Translations under genes and position numbers: made by a program | Part shown: piece by piece, positions 26,668 through 34,332 of the stretch | How the letters are laid out: every line of letters starts with the position of its first letter | How positions within the stretch are numbered: the stretch's first letter is position 1 | Assembly: GCA_002320595.1 (NCBI GenBank) | Contig: DCKB01000003.1 | Span: 17,185 to 81,184, forward strand | DNA: 64,000 nt | Source of the DNA: Christensenella sp. UBA1685 | GTDB taxonomy: Bacteria; Bacillota; Clostridia; Christensenellales; CAG-138 | Direction of reading: 5' to 3' | The notes under the pieces: model-generated | The model's database searches: none | The model's input: the letters and a program-made list of their open reading frames with translations, nothing else | What the model was told of the DNA's origin: nothing

Positions 26668-27078
26668 TTATACCATGTAGGGCTTAATGAACTCCGGCGC
26701 ATCCGCCGCGTTGCCGCTGATGCTGATGATCAGTTTGACATCGGTGCGATCAGAAAACTTTTCCAACTCGGTGAAAAGCCCTTCGAGCGTTTCGAGGGGG
26801 TGGTGCACAATCTTCAGGAAGCCGTCGATAAAAAGATATTCAAGATCAAAATCCTGTGCCGCAATGCCGGAAAGGAACCCATAGAACATCTTGGGGCCGT
26901 CGATGTGGAACTCGGATGCATCCACAAAGCGGATGCTGTGCTTGAGCTCAAACATGTACTGGTTGTCGTCATCGATAAACACAATGCTGCCCTTTGCGGT
27001 CTTGATCGACTCGTTCGCCATGTCGATGATTCGCTTCGTCTTGCCCGCACCCTTTTCGCCGAAAATCACACGTATCAA
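26668..27078 (-). CDS. Small P-loop NTPase-like protein (function unknown)
   Basis: About 136 residues. It opens with IRVIFGEKGAGKTKRII, a Walker A (GxxGxGKT) eight residues from the start; LEYLFIDGFLK near the middle looks like a Walker B strand and KLIISISGN a sensor-like strand. The protein is shorter than most P-loop enzymes, so it may be a minimal nucleotide-binding fold. I chose the TTG at 27078, nine bases after AGGAGG. Related uncharacterised proteins exist in Clostridia; no activity is known to me. Confidence 0.7.
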   Translation of the reverse strand: MIRVIFGEKGAGKTKRIIDMANESIKTAKGSIVFIDDDNQYMFELKHSIRFVDASEFHIDGPKMFYGFLSGIAAQDFDLEYLFIDGFLKIVHHPLETLEGLFTELEKFSDRTDVKLIISISGNAADAPEFIKPYMV

Positions 27079-27130
27079 GGTAAAAGCCCTCCTTCCGCGC
27101 CGAAGCGCTTCACGTAAATCTGATATGTTT

Positions 27131-27160
27131 ATTATAACCTTTTTACACAGTCGGGGGCAA
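27131..27160 (-). promoter_or_regulatory. Promoter for the P-loop gene
   Basis: On the minus strand TTGCCC, 18 bases, then a perfect TATAAT, about 55 bases upstream of the TTG start. Confidence 0.65.
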
Positions 27161-27193
27161 CCCTTATTTCGTGGCAAAAGTGTGAAAGCATGA

Positions 27194-27222
27194 TTGCATG
27201 CGACGCTTGCATCGCGTATAAT
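27194..27222 (+). promoter_or_regulatory. Promoter for ttcA and the DUF1294 gene
   Basis: TTGCAT, 17 bases, then TATAAT, about 33 bases before the ttcA start. It is divergent from the P-loop gene promoter. Confidence 0.75.
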
Positions 27223-27255
27223 GAAAAAATGATTTTTCTTAAAGGAACAACCGAT

Positions 27256-28044
27256 ATGAAACGCGTTCTGGGATGCATCCGCCGCGCAGACGAGCGTTAC
27301 CGCATGATCCGCCCCGGCGATAAAATCTGCGTGGGCGTCTCCGGCGGGAAGGACAGCCTGATGCTGCTTTACGGCCTCAAATTATACCAGCGCTTTTGCC
27401 GCACGCCATTCGAGCTTTGCGCCGTAATGCTCGACCTTGGCATCAGCGACGAGGACTTTTCCCCCGTCTCCGAATTTGCAGAGGCCATCGGAGTACCGTT
27501 TGATCTTGTAAAAACGGACATTGGAGATGTTGTGTTCAACATCCGTAAAGAAAGCCATCCCTGCGCGCTTTGCGCAAAGCTACGCCGCGGTGCGCTCAAC
27601 GATGCCGCGCGGTCGCGCGGCTGCAACCTTGTCGCGCTCGGCCACAACCGGGACGATGTAATTGAAACCTTTTTCCTGAGCCTGTTTTATGAAAGCCGCC
27701 TCAACACCTTTGGTCCGGTGACCTACCTTGGCCGCAAGGATGTTACCGTGATCCGCCCGATGATCTTTCTTCCGGAAAAGCAGGCCCTTTCCATCGCAAA
27801 GCGGCTTGCGCTGCCCATCCGCAAACCAAACTGCCCCGTTGCCGGGAACACCAAGCGGGAGGAGATGAAGCAGCTCATCCAGCATTTCACCACCATTGTG
27901 TCCAACCCGGAGGAGCGCATCATGAACGCCATTGCAGATACGCACAAATACGGCATGTGGGACAGGCTGCGCCTGCCGCCGCGCGACCTTGCGGAGCTTG
28001 GGCTTCCGACCGTCCCGGCGCAGGAGGATTCCGACGATGCCTGA
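27256..28044 (+). CDS. ttcA: tRNA thiolation protein of the TtcA family
   Basis: A 262-residue PP-loop ATPase with VGVSGGKDSLMLLYGLK, the CxxC in HPCALCAKLRRG and a further cysteine in NCPVAGNTKRE. These three cysteines can hold the Fe-S cluster used by TtcA to put sulfur on C32 of tRNA. Related TtcA-family proteins act at other positions, so the target base is not certain. AAAGGAAC precedes the ATG. The downstream gene overlaps its end by eight bases. Confidence 0.88.
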   Translation: MKRVLGCIRRADERYRMIRPGDKICVGVSGGKDSLMLLYGLKLYQRFCRTPFELCAVMLDLGISDEDFSPVSEFAEAIGVPFDLVKTDIGDVVFNIRKESHPCALCAKLRRGALNDAARSRGCNLVALGHNRDDVIETFFLSLFYESRLNTFGPVTYLGRKDVTVIRPMIFLPEKQALSIAKRLALPIRKPNCPVAGNTKREEMKQLIQHFTTIVSNPEERIMNAIADTHKYGMWDRLRLPPRDLAELGLPTVPAQEDSDDA

Positions 28045-28318
28045 TCCGCGTTTTCTGCTGTTCGGCTATCTTCTGCTGATGAGCCTTGTCCTTTTTGCCT
28101 TCATGGGTGCGGACAAGCGGCGCGCAAAACGGCGCGCCTGGCGCATACCGGAGCGGACGCTTTTCTGGCTCGCGGCACTCGGCGGGGGCTTGGGCGGCGT
28201 GTTCGGCATGCTTGCTTTCCGCCATAAAACGAAACATGCCGCATTCTGCATCGGCATGCCTCTTCTGATGGTGTTGAATTTTGCAGTTGCCTATCTGCTG
28301 CTGCGGTATCTCATTTGA
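28037..28318 (+). CDS. DUF1294 family membrane protein
   Basis: A 93-residue protein with three or four hydrophobic segments and the DUF1294 signature MGADKRRAKRRAWRIPE followed by LGGGLGGVFGMLAFRHKTKH. Function is unknown. It overlaps ttcA by eight bases, with GGAGG inside ttcA, and overlaps the convergent acetyltransferase gene by eight bases. Confidence 0.9.
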   Translation: MPDPRFLLFGYLLLMSLVLFAFMGADKRRAKRRAWRIPERTLFWLAALGGGLGGVFGMLAFRHKTKHAAFCIGMPLLMVLNFAVAYLLLRYLI

Positions 28319-28760
28319 AAGCCTGCTTTAAATACACCATATCCGCAAGCTGAACCCCGCCTTCAAAGATCGGGTGATCGTAATTGTCAGGAAAAAAGTT
28401 GCTGATGACATGGGAGCGCGTAAATCCGCATGCCTCATAGAACGGGATGGTCAGAGGGCTGTCCCCTGTCCCCACCTGCAGAACAGCGTATTGTGTGCGA
28501 TATTCCCGCAGGAGAAACGCGATAAGCGCCTTCCCATACCCCTTGCGCTGGGCCGCCGGCTCGACAGCAAGGTTTTTCAGTTCCAGCACGCCGTCCCCCT
28601 CGTCCGTTACGACGCAGACAGCACGCACGCCGCCCGCATCGCGGAGCGCGTACATATCCCCGCGTTCCAGATAGCGGTCGATCATATCCTCCTGCTCGTC
28701 CCCAAGCAAAAGCAAATCAAGATATTGCTTCCGGTTTTCCACGATTCTTACGATCTCCAT
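28311..28760 (-). CDS. GNAT family N-acetyltransferase
   Basis: A 149-residue GNAT fold. LELKNLAVEPAAQRKGYGKALI contains the acetyl-CoA pyrophosphate loop (QRKGYGKA), and IPFYEACGFTRSHV is the usual motif B/C end. The substrate is unknown. The ATG at 28760 is used; a TTG eight codons upstream overlaps the best GGGAGGG site and the end of the XRE gene, so the start is a little uncertain. Confidence 0.88.
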   Translation of the reverse strand: MEIVRIVENRKQYLDLLLLGDEQEDMIDRYLERGDMYALRDAGGVRAVCVVTDEGDGVLELKNLAVEPAAQRKGYGKALIAFLLREYRTQYAVLQVGTGDSPLTIPFYEACGFTRSHVISNFFPDNYDHPIFEGGVQLADMVYLKQAFK

Positions 28761-28771
28761 ATGCGTTTGTG

Positions 28772-28966
28772 TTATCCCTCCCAAAACAGCTCATCCAGCG
28801 TTTTGCCCAGCGCGCGGCAGATCGCAGCGCAAAGGCGGATCGACGGGTTGTAATCGCCCTTCTCAATGGCGTTGATGGTCTGCCGCGATACGCCCACCGC
28901 GTCCGCAAGCTGCTGCTGGGACATGTCCTTCGCCGCGCGCGCGGCCTTCAGGCGCAGGTTTTTCAT
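28772..28966 (-). CDS. XRE family helix-turn-helix regulator
   Basis: A 64-residue DNA-binding protein of the short YozG/Cro-CI type: MSQQQLADAVGVSRQTINAIEKGDYNPSI is the helix-turn-helix (within residues 15-45). It overlaps the upstream membrane protein gene by four bases (ATGA). Such pairs usually repress their own promoter; a palindrome over the consensus promoter at 29449-29477 is a likely operator. Confidence 0.92.
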   Translation of the reverse strand: MKNLRLKAARAAKDMSQQQLADAVGVSRQTINAIEKGDYNPSIRLCAAICRALGKTLDELFWEG

Positions 28967-29412
28967 TCCTCCTCCCGCTCCTTCCGCAGCACGAGCAGTC
29001 GGAGAAGATACGCCGCGAGGATCACCGCAGCCATGACGCCGACGGCGGTATTGCATATGAAGAAAGTTAATATGCCTTCCTGAACTACATCGCCTTCGCA
29101 AATGCGCACAATGCCAAGCGCAAGGTTGACCACGGCGAGGAACCCCATAAGCGCGATCATGCCGGCGGGACGCTCGTTCGGCCGCCGGTACGCATCGCGC
29201 CAAATGCAGGTTACGGCAAACACGGTTACCGAAGGGCAGGCGCAAAGCCCTGCGGCCGCGCCCGCATCGCACCACCGGCCGAACAGCCCTTCCGAGCAGG
29301 CATACAGAAGCAGCGCGCCCAGCAGCGCAAAATATGCAAGCTGGAACGCCTGTCCGCGCGCCGCGATCTGGCGCTCATCATAGTCAGATTGATTCCCGAT
29401 ATTGTTTTTCAT
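28963..29412 (-). CDS. Four-helix membrane protein, partner of the XRE regulator
   Basis: A 149-residue protein with a short charged start (NQSDYDERQIAARGQAF) and four membrane segments. The DERQ-type N-terminus followed by paired helices is typical of membrane proteins encoded with small XRE regulators in Bacillota. Function unknown; it may sense the membrane state for the regulator. A good AAGGAG site precedes the ATG. Confidence 0.82.
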   Translation of the reverse strand: MKNNIGNQSDYDERQIAARGQAFQLAYFALLGALLLYACSEGLFGRWCDAGAAAGLCACPSVTVFAVTCIWRDAYRRPNERPAGMIALMGFLAVVNLALGIVRICEGDVVQEGILTFFICNTAVGVMAAVILAAYLLRLLVLRKEREEE

Positions 29413-29443
29413 CGAAGAACAGCTCCTTCCCCTTCATCGGATG

Positions 29444-29477
29444 AAGTCATTATAGAGCTTATATGACTTTATGTCAA
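29444..29477 (-). promoter_or_regulatory. Consensus promoter with overlapping inverted repeat (putative XRE operator)
   Basis: On the minus strand a perfect sigma-A promoter, TTGACA, 17 bases, TATAAT (29449-29477). An inverted repeat AAGTCAT (29444-29450) and ATGACTT (29463-29469), 12 bases apart, lies over the -10 and spacer. TGAC and GTCA arms also flank the -35. A bound XRE dimer would block RNA polymerase, so autorepression is likely. Confidence 0.75.
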
Positions 29478-29484
29478 TTATATT

Positions 29485-30783
29485 TTACTTTATATCCATT
29501 TTATTTGCCGAGCTTCGCGCCACATAGACGATGTGCGGCATATCCTTGCCGCGATACCGTTTCACCACTTCGTATTCCGCGCGCATGCCCAGCCGCTCCG
29601 CCACCCGGATTGAAGCCGTGTTTTCCGGGCGGATGTCCGCAACAATTTCCTTTGCACCAAGGCGCTCAAACGCATCGTGAAGCACGGCCTGCGCAGCCTC
29701 GGTGGCGTACCCATGCCCCCAGCAATCTTTGCGGAGTATCCAGCCGATCCCCAGCAGTTCCTTCCCGCCCAGCGTTTCACGGATCATGCCGACCATGCCC
29801 ACAAATTTGCCCGTTTCCCGCAGCTCTACGGCATAATGACCAAAGCCGTCCTCCTCATAGCGTTTGAACGTGCGTTCAAGCCATTCATGCGCTTCCTCTT
29901 CCGAAAAACCATGCTCCCAAGCGTACATCACCTCCGGGTCTCCCAGAATGGCGAATACCTTGGAAAAGTCCTCCTCCGTCAGCCGGCGGAGCAGAAGCCG
30001 CTCCGTTACGAGCGCTGCCTTCTCGCGCCGCTTCCAGCGCAGCCAGTCCGCGTCAAGCACCGTCGCTTTTTTGCGCCGCAAAAGCTCTCCACAGGGAAAT
30101 GCGCAGCATTCTCCGCAATAGGTGAGGCCGTGTGCTTCCACGCAATCGAAGGTGAAGCAGTCGCCCGGCTCATGCGCAAGGCGGCAGCCCGGGCATGTTC
30201 CGGAGCGCAGAGCAGGGCAGCTTCCGCAAAAGAAACCGCACTTGCCAATCAGTGCTTCCGTTTCGCTCATGCCTCTTGCCCCTCTTGCGAAGTATTCGTC
30301 TTTCAGCATGGAATACACGATCTGATCGAGATAGCCGCGCTCACTTTTGTAGCTTTGGCGCAGCATGCCGTCCCGGTGCATTCCGAGCGATTCATAAAGC
30401 CGGATCCCGGTTGTGTTGTCCGGGTAAACATCCAGCCAGAAGCGATTCATGTGAAGCGTTTCAAACGCATAGCGCATCGTGCCCTCCATCGCTTCCCTGC
30501 CATACCCTTTTCCTTTTATGTCGATGGCAATGCGCCGAAGCTCAAACACATCGGATTTTGCGTCCACATGGCAGAGCATGTAGCCGATGCTGTTCCCATC
30601 CGCGGTGCGGAACACCGCAAGGATGTGCTCCGGGTCGGCGATTTCCGCAAGATGCTGCTCCTTTGTTCCCTGCCAGATGAAATTGCGGTTTTCCGCGGCA
30701 TTCTCCATGCGAATGATAAAAGGGATATCCCCCGCTTCCGCTTCCACAGCAGAGATACGTTTTGTCTGAAACAGTGGTTCCAT
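29485..30783 (-). CDS. GNAT-DUF3795-GNAT fusion protein
   Basis: A 432-residue protein of three parts. Residues 1-165 are a GNAT acetyltransferase (RRIAIDIKGKGYGREAMEG). Residues 172-245 are a cysteine-rich DUF3795-type domain with eleven cysteines (KCGFFCGSCP, GTCPGC, DCFTFDC, YCGECCAFPC), which probably binds metal. Residues ~250-425 are a second, RimJ/RimL-like GNAT (TERLLLRRLTEEDF, WGHGYATEAAQAV). Met172 (30270) looks like the start of a free-standing DUF3795 protein and has GAGGGG eight bases upstream, so a shorter product from an internal start is possible. The main ATG follows GGAGGG. Confidence 0.87.
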   Translation of the reverse strand: MEPLFQTKRISAVEAEAGDIPFIIRMENAAENRNFIWQGTKEQHLAEIADPEHILAVFRTADGNSIGYMLCHVDAKSDVFELRRIAIDIKGKGYGREAMEGTMRYAFETLHMNRFWLDVYPDNTTGIRLYESLGMHRDGMLRQSYKSERGYLDQIVYSMLKDEYFARGARGMSETEALIGKCGFFCGSCPALRSGTCPGCRLAHEPGDCFTFDCVEAHGLTYCGECCAFPCGELLRRKKATVLDADWLRWKRREKAALVTERLLLRRLTEEDFSKVFAILGDPEVMYAWEHGFSEEEAHEWLERTFKRYEEDGFGHYAVELRETGKFVGMVGMIRETLGGKELLGIGWILRKDCWGHGYATEAAQAVLHDAFERLGAKEIVADIRPENTASIRVAERLGMRAEYEVVKRYRGKDMPHIVYVARSSANKMDIK

Positions 30784-30785
30784 GT

Positions 30786-31715
30786 TTATTTTCCTCCCTG
30801 TTTTGCTCCAAGTTTTGCCCAAAAACGGAATGTCATCGGCCAAAGCACACCGCCCGTGACCGCCATAAGAAAATACCGTACTGCGTCTGCAAACACCGCG
30901 CCGTCAAACAGCGCGTAAAACAGCGCTTTGAGCGCCACGCGCAGCGCAATGATAAGCCCGAGGCCAAGGATCAGTTTGCAGGCCTGCGCCCACCACACTG
31001 CTTTCGTTTCAAAATGCGTGCGTTTATCGTCCACCCACCAGGCGAGCATCAGCCCGCACATGGTGCCGATCAGTGTCCATGCGTTCTTTACGCCGTGCGC
31101 ATCGAACTCCGCAATGCTTGCTTCCCGCGCCGGAACCAAAAGCAAGTAAAGCAGCAGGGAAACTGCAAAGGCTGCCGCGCATGCCCCAAAAATCAGCTTG
31201 CCTTTTCGGTTTTCCTCTATTTGGTCAAACAGGCGCGTCATCAAAACCACAATCAACACGCCCGTAATCAGTGAAACGCCAACGTCCAGCGGCGTATGCA
31301 CACCAAGATACATGCGTGAAAACGCCGTAAGCAGGATCGCCAAAGCGCAGCAAACCGTGACCCACTTTTTCTTTTGCCATGCGGCAAGCGTGCCGAATAC
31401 CGTCACAACCGTTTGCGTATGGCCGCTTGGGAACGAATACCCCGTTGCTGCCTCACGTGCCGCCTCTACGATGGTGAAACTCTCATCCAACACCCACGGG
31501 CGCGGGATCAAAAAGATCGCTTTCATGAGTTGGTTCAGCGTATTTCCCACAAGGCCGATGAAGAAGAAGCGGAATCCCCACTTTTTATCAAAGCACCACA
31601 AAAGAGCCATGCCTACCAGCATAAACACCGTTTCCTCGCCCAACATGGTAATCACGGCGGCAACACGGTCCAAAAACGGTGAACGGATCGATTCCAACAA
31701 GCGCAAAAATTCCAT
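30786..31715 (-). CDS. PAP2 family membrane phosphatase
   Basis: A 309-residue integral membrane protein with the three PAP2 motifs: KAIFLIPRP, PSGH in YSFPSGHTQ, and SRMYLGVHTPLD. The family dephosphorylates lipid phosphates such as undecaprenyl pyrophosphate or phosphatidate. Several more membrane helices follow the catalytic core, which makes it longer than minimal BcrC-type enzymes. GGGAG precedes the ATG. An extended -10 (TGC-TATAAT on the minus strand, 31746-31751) lies 31 bases upstream. The fusion gene starts two bases after its stop. Confidence 0.92.
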   Translation of the reverse strand: MEFLRLLESIRSPFLDRVAAVITMLGEETVFMLVGMALLWCFDKKWGFRFFFIGLVGNTLNQLMKAIFLIPRPWVLDESFTIVEAAREAATGYSFPSGHTQTVVTVFGTLAAWQKKKWVTVCCALAILLTAFSRMYLGVHTPLDVGVSLITGVLIVVLMTRLFDQIEENRKGKLIFGACAAAFAVSLLLYLLLVPAREASIAEFDAHGVKNAWTLIGTMCGLMLAWWVDDKRTHFETKAVWWAQACKLILGLGLIIALRVALKALFYALFDGAVFADAVRYFLMAVTGGVLWPMTFRFWAKLGAKQGGK

Positions 31716-31819
31716 GGCTTTCTCCCAATTGATTGAACTGCACCCATTATAGCACAGGCTCCCGCCGCCATGCACCGCCCAAAACACCTGCAAAGGGAAA
31801 AGGTTTAAAATCCGTTCAT

Positions 31820-31848
31820 TTGCATTGCGGTTGTAAATGGGATAGAAT
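31820..31848 (+). promoter_or_regulatory. Promoter for the 31888 gene
   Basis: TTGCAT, 17 bases, then TAGAAT, 39 bases before the start codon. Confidence 0.7.
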
Positions 31849-31887
31849 ATATAGGCAAGCTTTCTTTATTTTGGAAGGAAATATGGC

Positions 31888-32565
31888 ATGAAACACAAAA
31901 AATGGCTTATCCTCGGCGGCTGCGTGTTGCTCGTCGCGCTTGCGGCCCTCGTTGTGATCCTGCGCGAACGCTCCAACCCATGGGATGCGCCTGCAAGCGG
32001 CGATCCAAACGTCGATCTGAAACCGGTCGTCTATCTTTATCCGGAGGAAACCATGGACGTTTCCGTTTCCCTTGATTACGATGGGGTGCTGACTACGACT
32101 TACCCTGCTTACGGCGAATCCGGTTGGGCTGTTACTGCTATGCCGGATGGCACGCTGATTAACCGGGAGGATGGAAAAGAATACTCCTACTTGTTCTGGG
32201 AAGGCGAGTCTGATGTTGTTTACGACATGACGCACGGCTACGTTGTAAAGGGTGCTGATACCGCCGCTTTTTTGCAGGCCACGCTCAGCCGCATGGGCCT
32301 GATCCCCCGCGAATACAACGAGTTCATCGTGTTCTGGCTGCCGCGCATGGAGAAGAATCCCTTCAACCTTATCACGTTCCAGACCAAACGTTACACGGAT
32401 AATGCAAAGCTTTCCATTTCCCCAACGCCGGACAGCGTACTGCGCGTGTTCATGGCTTACAGGGCGTTGGATGAATGGGTTGAGGTAGAAGCGCCCGCCG
32501 CTTTGCCCCAGTTTGAGCGCAAGGGGTTCACCGCCGTTGAATGGGGCGGCTGCGAGGTGCAATAA
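31888..32565 (+). CDS. Membrane-anchored hypothetical protein with KPVVYLYPEE motif
   Basis: A 225-residue protein with one N-terminal membrane segment (residues 5-25) and an extracytoplasmic beta-rich domain. The conserved opening LKPVVYLYPEE and the segments YLFWEGES and FIVFWLPRMEKNPFNLI mark a family I recognise from other Gram-positive genomes, of unknown function. GGAAGG precedes the ATG. It is a single-gene unit with its own promoter. Confidence 0.8.
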   Translation: MKHKKWLILGGCVLLVALAALVVILRERSNPWDAPASGDPNVDLKPVVYLYPEETMDVSVSLDYDGVLTTTYPAYGESGWAVTAMPDGTLINREDGKEYSYLFWEGESDVVYDMTHGYVVKGADTAAFLQATLSRMGLIPREYNEFIVFWLPRMEKNPFNLITFQTKRYTDNAKLSISPTPDSVLRVFMAYRALDEWVEVEAPAALPQFERKGFTAVEWGGCEVQ

Positions 32566-32626
32566 GCAAATGGCCGCGCAAATCGTCACTGGTTTTCGCG
32601 GTTTATGAGAGCTTTGGGCGAATCGC

Positions 32627-32655
32627 TTGACGGAATAAAATGCACAGCTTATGAT
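32627..32655 (+). promoter_or_regulatory. Orphan sigma-A promoter pointing toward the rex end
   Basis: TTGACG, 17 bases, then TATGAT. No convincing gene starts downstream on this strand; only a 13-codon ORF (32672-32713, no ribosome site) and a hairpin follow. It may drive a short non-coding RNA or antisense transcript. Confidence 0.55.
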
Positions 32656-32711
32656 TGTGCCATGGAACACCGCGGATGGGAGCGGGTTTTCAACAGTCGA
32701 TAGGGTGAAAT

Positions 32712-32740
32712 GAAGCGCCGCGGCAAAGCCGCGGCGCTTC
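32712..32740. terminator. GC-rich hairpin between the KPVVYLYPEE gene and rex
   Basis: GAAGCGCCGCGGC pairs perfectly with GCCGCGGCGCTTC around a three-base loop. No T-run follows on either strand, so termination would be weak. It lies 70 bases past the rex stop and about 55 bases after the expected start of transcripts from the promoter at 32627. Confidence 0.5.
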
Positions 32741-32809
32741 GCATTGTGCAAAGCCCCTTAAACCAATTCTATTCACCTTATACAAGTTTAACAAGCCTTA
32801 CAAACGTGC

Positions 32810-33442
32810 TCAGTCACCCAGCACGCCATGCTCGATCTTATAGCTCAGTTCGCTCAGGCTGTCGTTCAGATGTACGTTTTCAATCGGCACTGCCGCCACA
32901 AGGTCGATCGGCACAAAGTTCCAAATTCCCTTTATGCCGGCGGCAACCATGCGTTCGGCAATTTCCTGCGCAGCGCTCCTGCGCGCCGCAATCACGCCGA
33001 TGTCAATTTCATGCGTGCGGATAAATTCCTCAAGCTGTGCGGAATCATAAACCGGTTTGCCGTTGATTTCCTTGCCGATCAGTTCCGGAGCTACATCAAA
33101 CAATGCAAGAACCCGGAATCCTGCCGCAGAGAACCCTTCAAAATTTGTAAGTGCATGGCCGATGTTGCCCGCGCCGACGATGACAACGGAATGCTCCCGG
33201 TCAAGCGCAAGAATCGACTTAATCTCCGAAAGCAGCGTGCGGACATTATAGCCATAGCCCTGTTGGCCAAAGCCGCCGAAGCAGTTGAAGTCCTGCCTTA
33301 CCTGCGAAGCATTCAGCCGCATCTGCTGCGCCAGCTTTTCCGATGAAATGCGCTCCACTCCCTGGCTCTCCAGCATCACCAAATGCCGGTAATATCTGGG
33401 CAACCGTTTAATTACAGCTTCAGAAACCTTTTTGAATGCCAT
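32810..33442 (-). CDS. rex: Redox-sensing transcriptional repressor Rex
   Basis: A 210-residue Rex: an N-terminal winged helix (residues 1-80: KRLPRYYRHLVML, LNASQVRQDFNCFG) and a Rossmann domain with VIVGAGNIGHALTN that reads the NADH/NAD+ ratio. Rex represses fermentation and respiration genes when NAD+ is high. GGAGG lies six bases before the ATG at 33442. A good promoter is present upstream; I see no Rex operator in it. Confidence 0.96.
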   Translation of the reverse strand: MAFKKVSEAVIKRLPRYYRHLVMLESQGVERISSEKLAQQMRLNASQVRQDFNCFGGFGQQGYGYNVRTLLSEIKSILALDREHSVVIVGAGNIGHALTNFEGFSAAGFRVLALFDVAPELIGKEINGKPVYDSAQLEEFIRTHEIDIGVIAARRSAAQEIAERMVAAGIKGIWNFVPIDLVAAVPIENVHLNDSLSELSYKIEHGVLGD

Positions 33443-33487
33443 GTTTTTCCTCCGAAATAACCCGCCCATGCGGAATGTACCATTTTT

Positions 33488-33516
33488 ATTTTATCCACTT
33501 TTTCTGAATTTCGCAA
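33488..33516 (-). promoter_or_regulatory. Promoter for rex
   Basis: On the minus strand TTGCGA, 17 bases, then TAAAAT, 46 bases before the start codon. Confidence 0.7.
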
Positions 33517-33584
33517 GCGGGCTGCCTAAAAAGCCTGCATTTTTTATACCATTTTGACAGCTGCATCATGCAGTGCGGTCATTT

Positions 33585-34313
33585 TCATGCCCGCACAAAC
33601 AATGAGCCGTTTTTCTCTTTCCGCCAATCCCCGTAAACGCCGCAATATGCCGCGCCAAGTTCAAGGTGCAGCATGGCAATCCCGCAATCCAACCGGCCAT
33701 ATCCAAAGTTCTTTGAGGTGTTCCCCACAAGAATCCCCTCCTCCGCCGCATGAAAGCGCCAGGGCTGGCTGTTCATTGCAGAAGGTGCGCGCCGCGCGCA
33801 TTCGATTGCCCGCTTCTGCCACACGGGAAGTTCGCCGAACTGCTCCGCCGTAAGTCCTGTCAGCTTTTCGTACGAGCGGCGGGGGCGCGCGGTATATTCT
33901 TCATCCGGCACGCCGATGGGTGTGATACACGCAATGCGTTCCCCTTCGGAAAGCTCCACGGCGGAAAGCGCGGTTTGCTTGTGATAAGATGCGCCAAGCC
34001 AGCAGGTACCAAGGCCCATTGCCGTGCATTCCAACACAAACGCTTCGCCGACATAGCCCGCCATCTCCGGCTCTGCATCCTTCTGAACAATGATAGCGGC
34101 AAAGCTGTTCGTTCCGCTTATCTTGCCATACCAGAGAAAAATCGGCCTGAACACTTCCTCCGACCTCCCGATGGCGATGCGAACGCCATGGGCGCGCAAC
34201 AGCTCCGCCATGCCGGCAAGCGCTTCAAGCTGCTTTTCCTCCGGGCCGTCCTTGTATCTACGCACGGAAAACCGCCTTTGCGATGCCTCATACCAGCGCT
34301 GCATGCTTTCCAT
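33585..34313 (-). CDS. Nitroreductase family protein (TM-nitroreductase type)
   Basis: A 242-residue flavoenzyme-like protein with the fused half-domain order of the putative TM-nitroreductase family: SQRRFSVRRYKDGP (FMN contact) near residue 12, GLGTCWLGASYHK in the middle, and ARRAPSAMNSQPWRF toward the end. It should use FMN and NAD(P)H; the substrate is unknown. It follows uvrA on the same strand after 19 bases and may be co-transcribed with uvrB-uvrA. Confidence 0.88.
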   Translation of the reverse strand: MESMQRWYEASQRRFSVRRYKDGPEEKQLEALAGMAELLRAHGVRIAIGRSEEVFRPIFLWYGKISGTNSFAAIIVQKDAEPEMAGYVGEAFVLECTAMGLGTCWLGASYHKQTALSAVELSEGERIACITPIGVPDEEYTARPRRSYEKLTGLTAEQFGELPVWQKRAIECARRAPSAMNSQPWRFHAAEEGILVGNTSKNFGYGRLDCGIAMLHLELGAAYCGVYGDWRKEKNGSLFVRA

Positions 34314-34332
34314 TTCCGTCTCCCCCGTTCCG

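Noticed and set aside
29677..30918. 413-codon plus-strand frame opposite the GNAT fusion
   Set aside because: Antisense shadow without domain motifs; the fusion protein carries all recognisable motifs.
32710..33024. Possible 104-codon ORF running from the hairpin into the antisense of rex
   Set aside because: Most of it is antisense to rex, the start lies in a stable hairpin, and the sequence has no recognisable domain.
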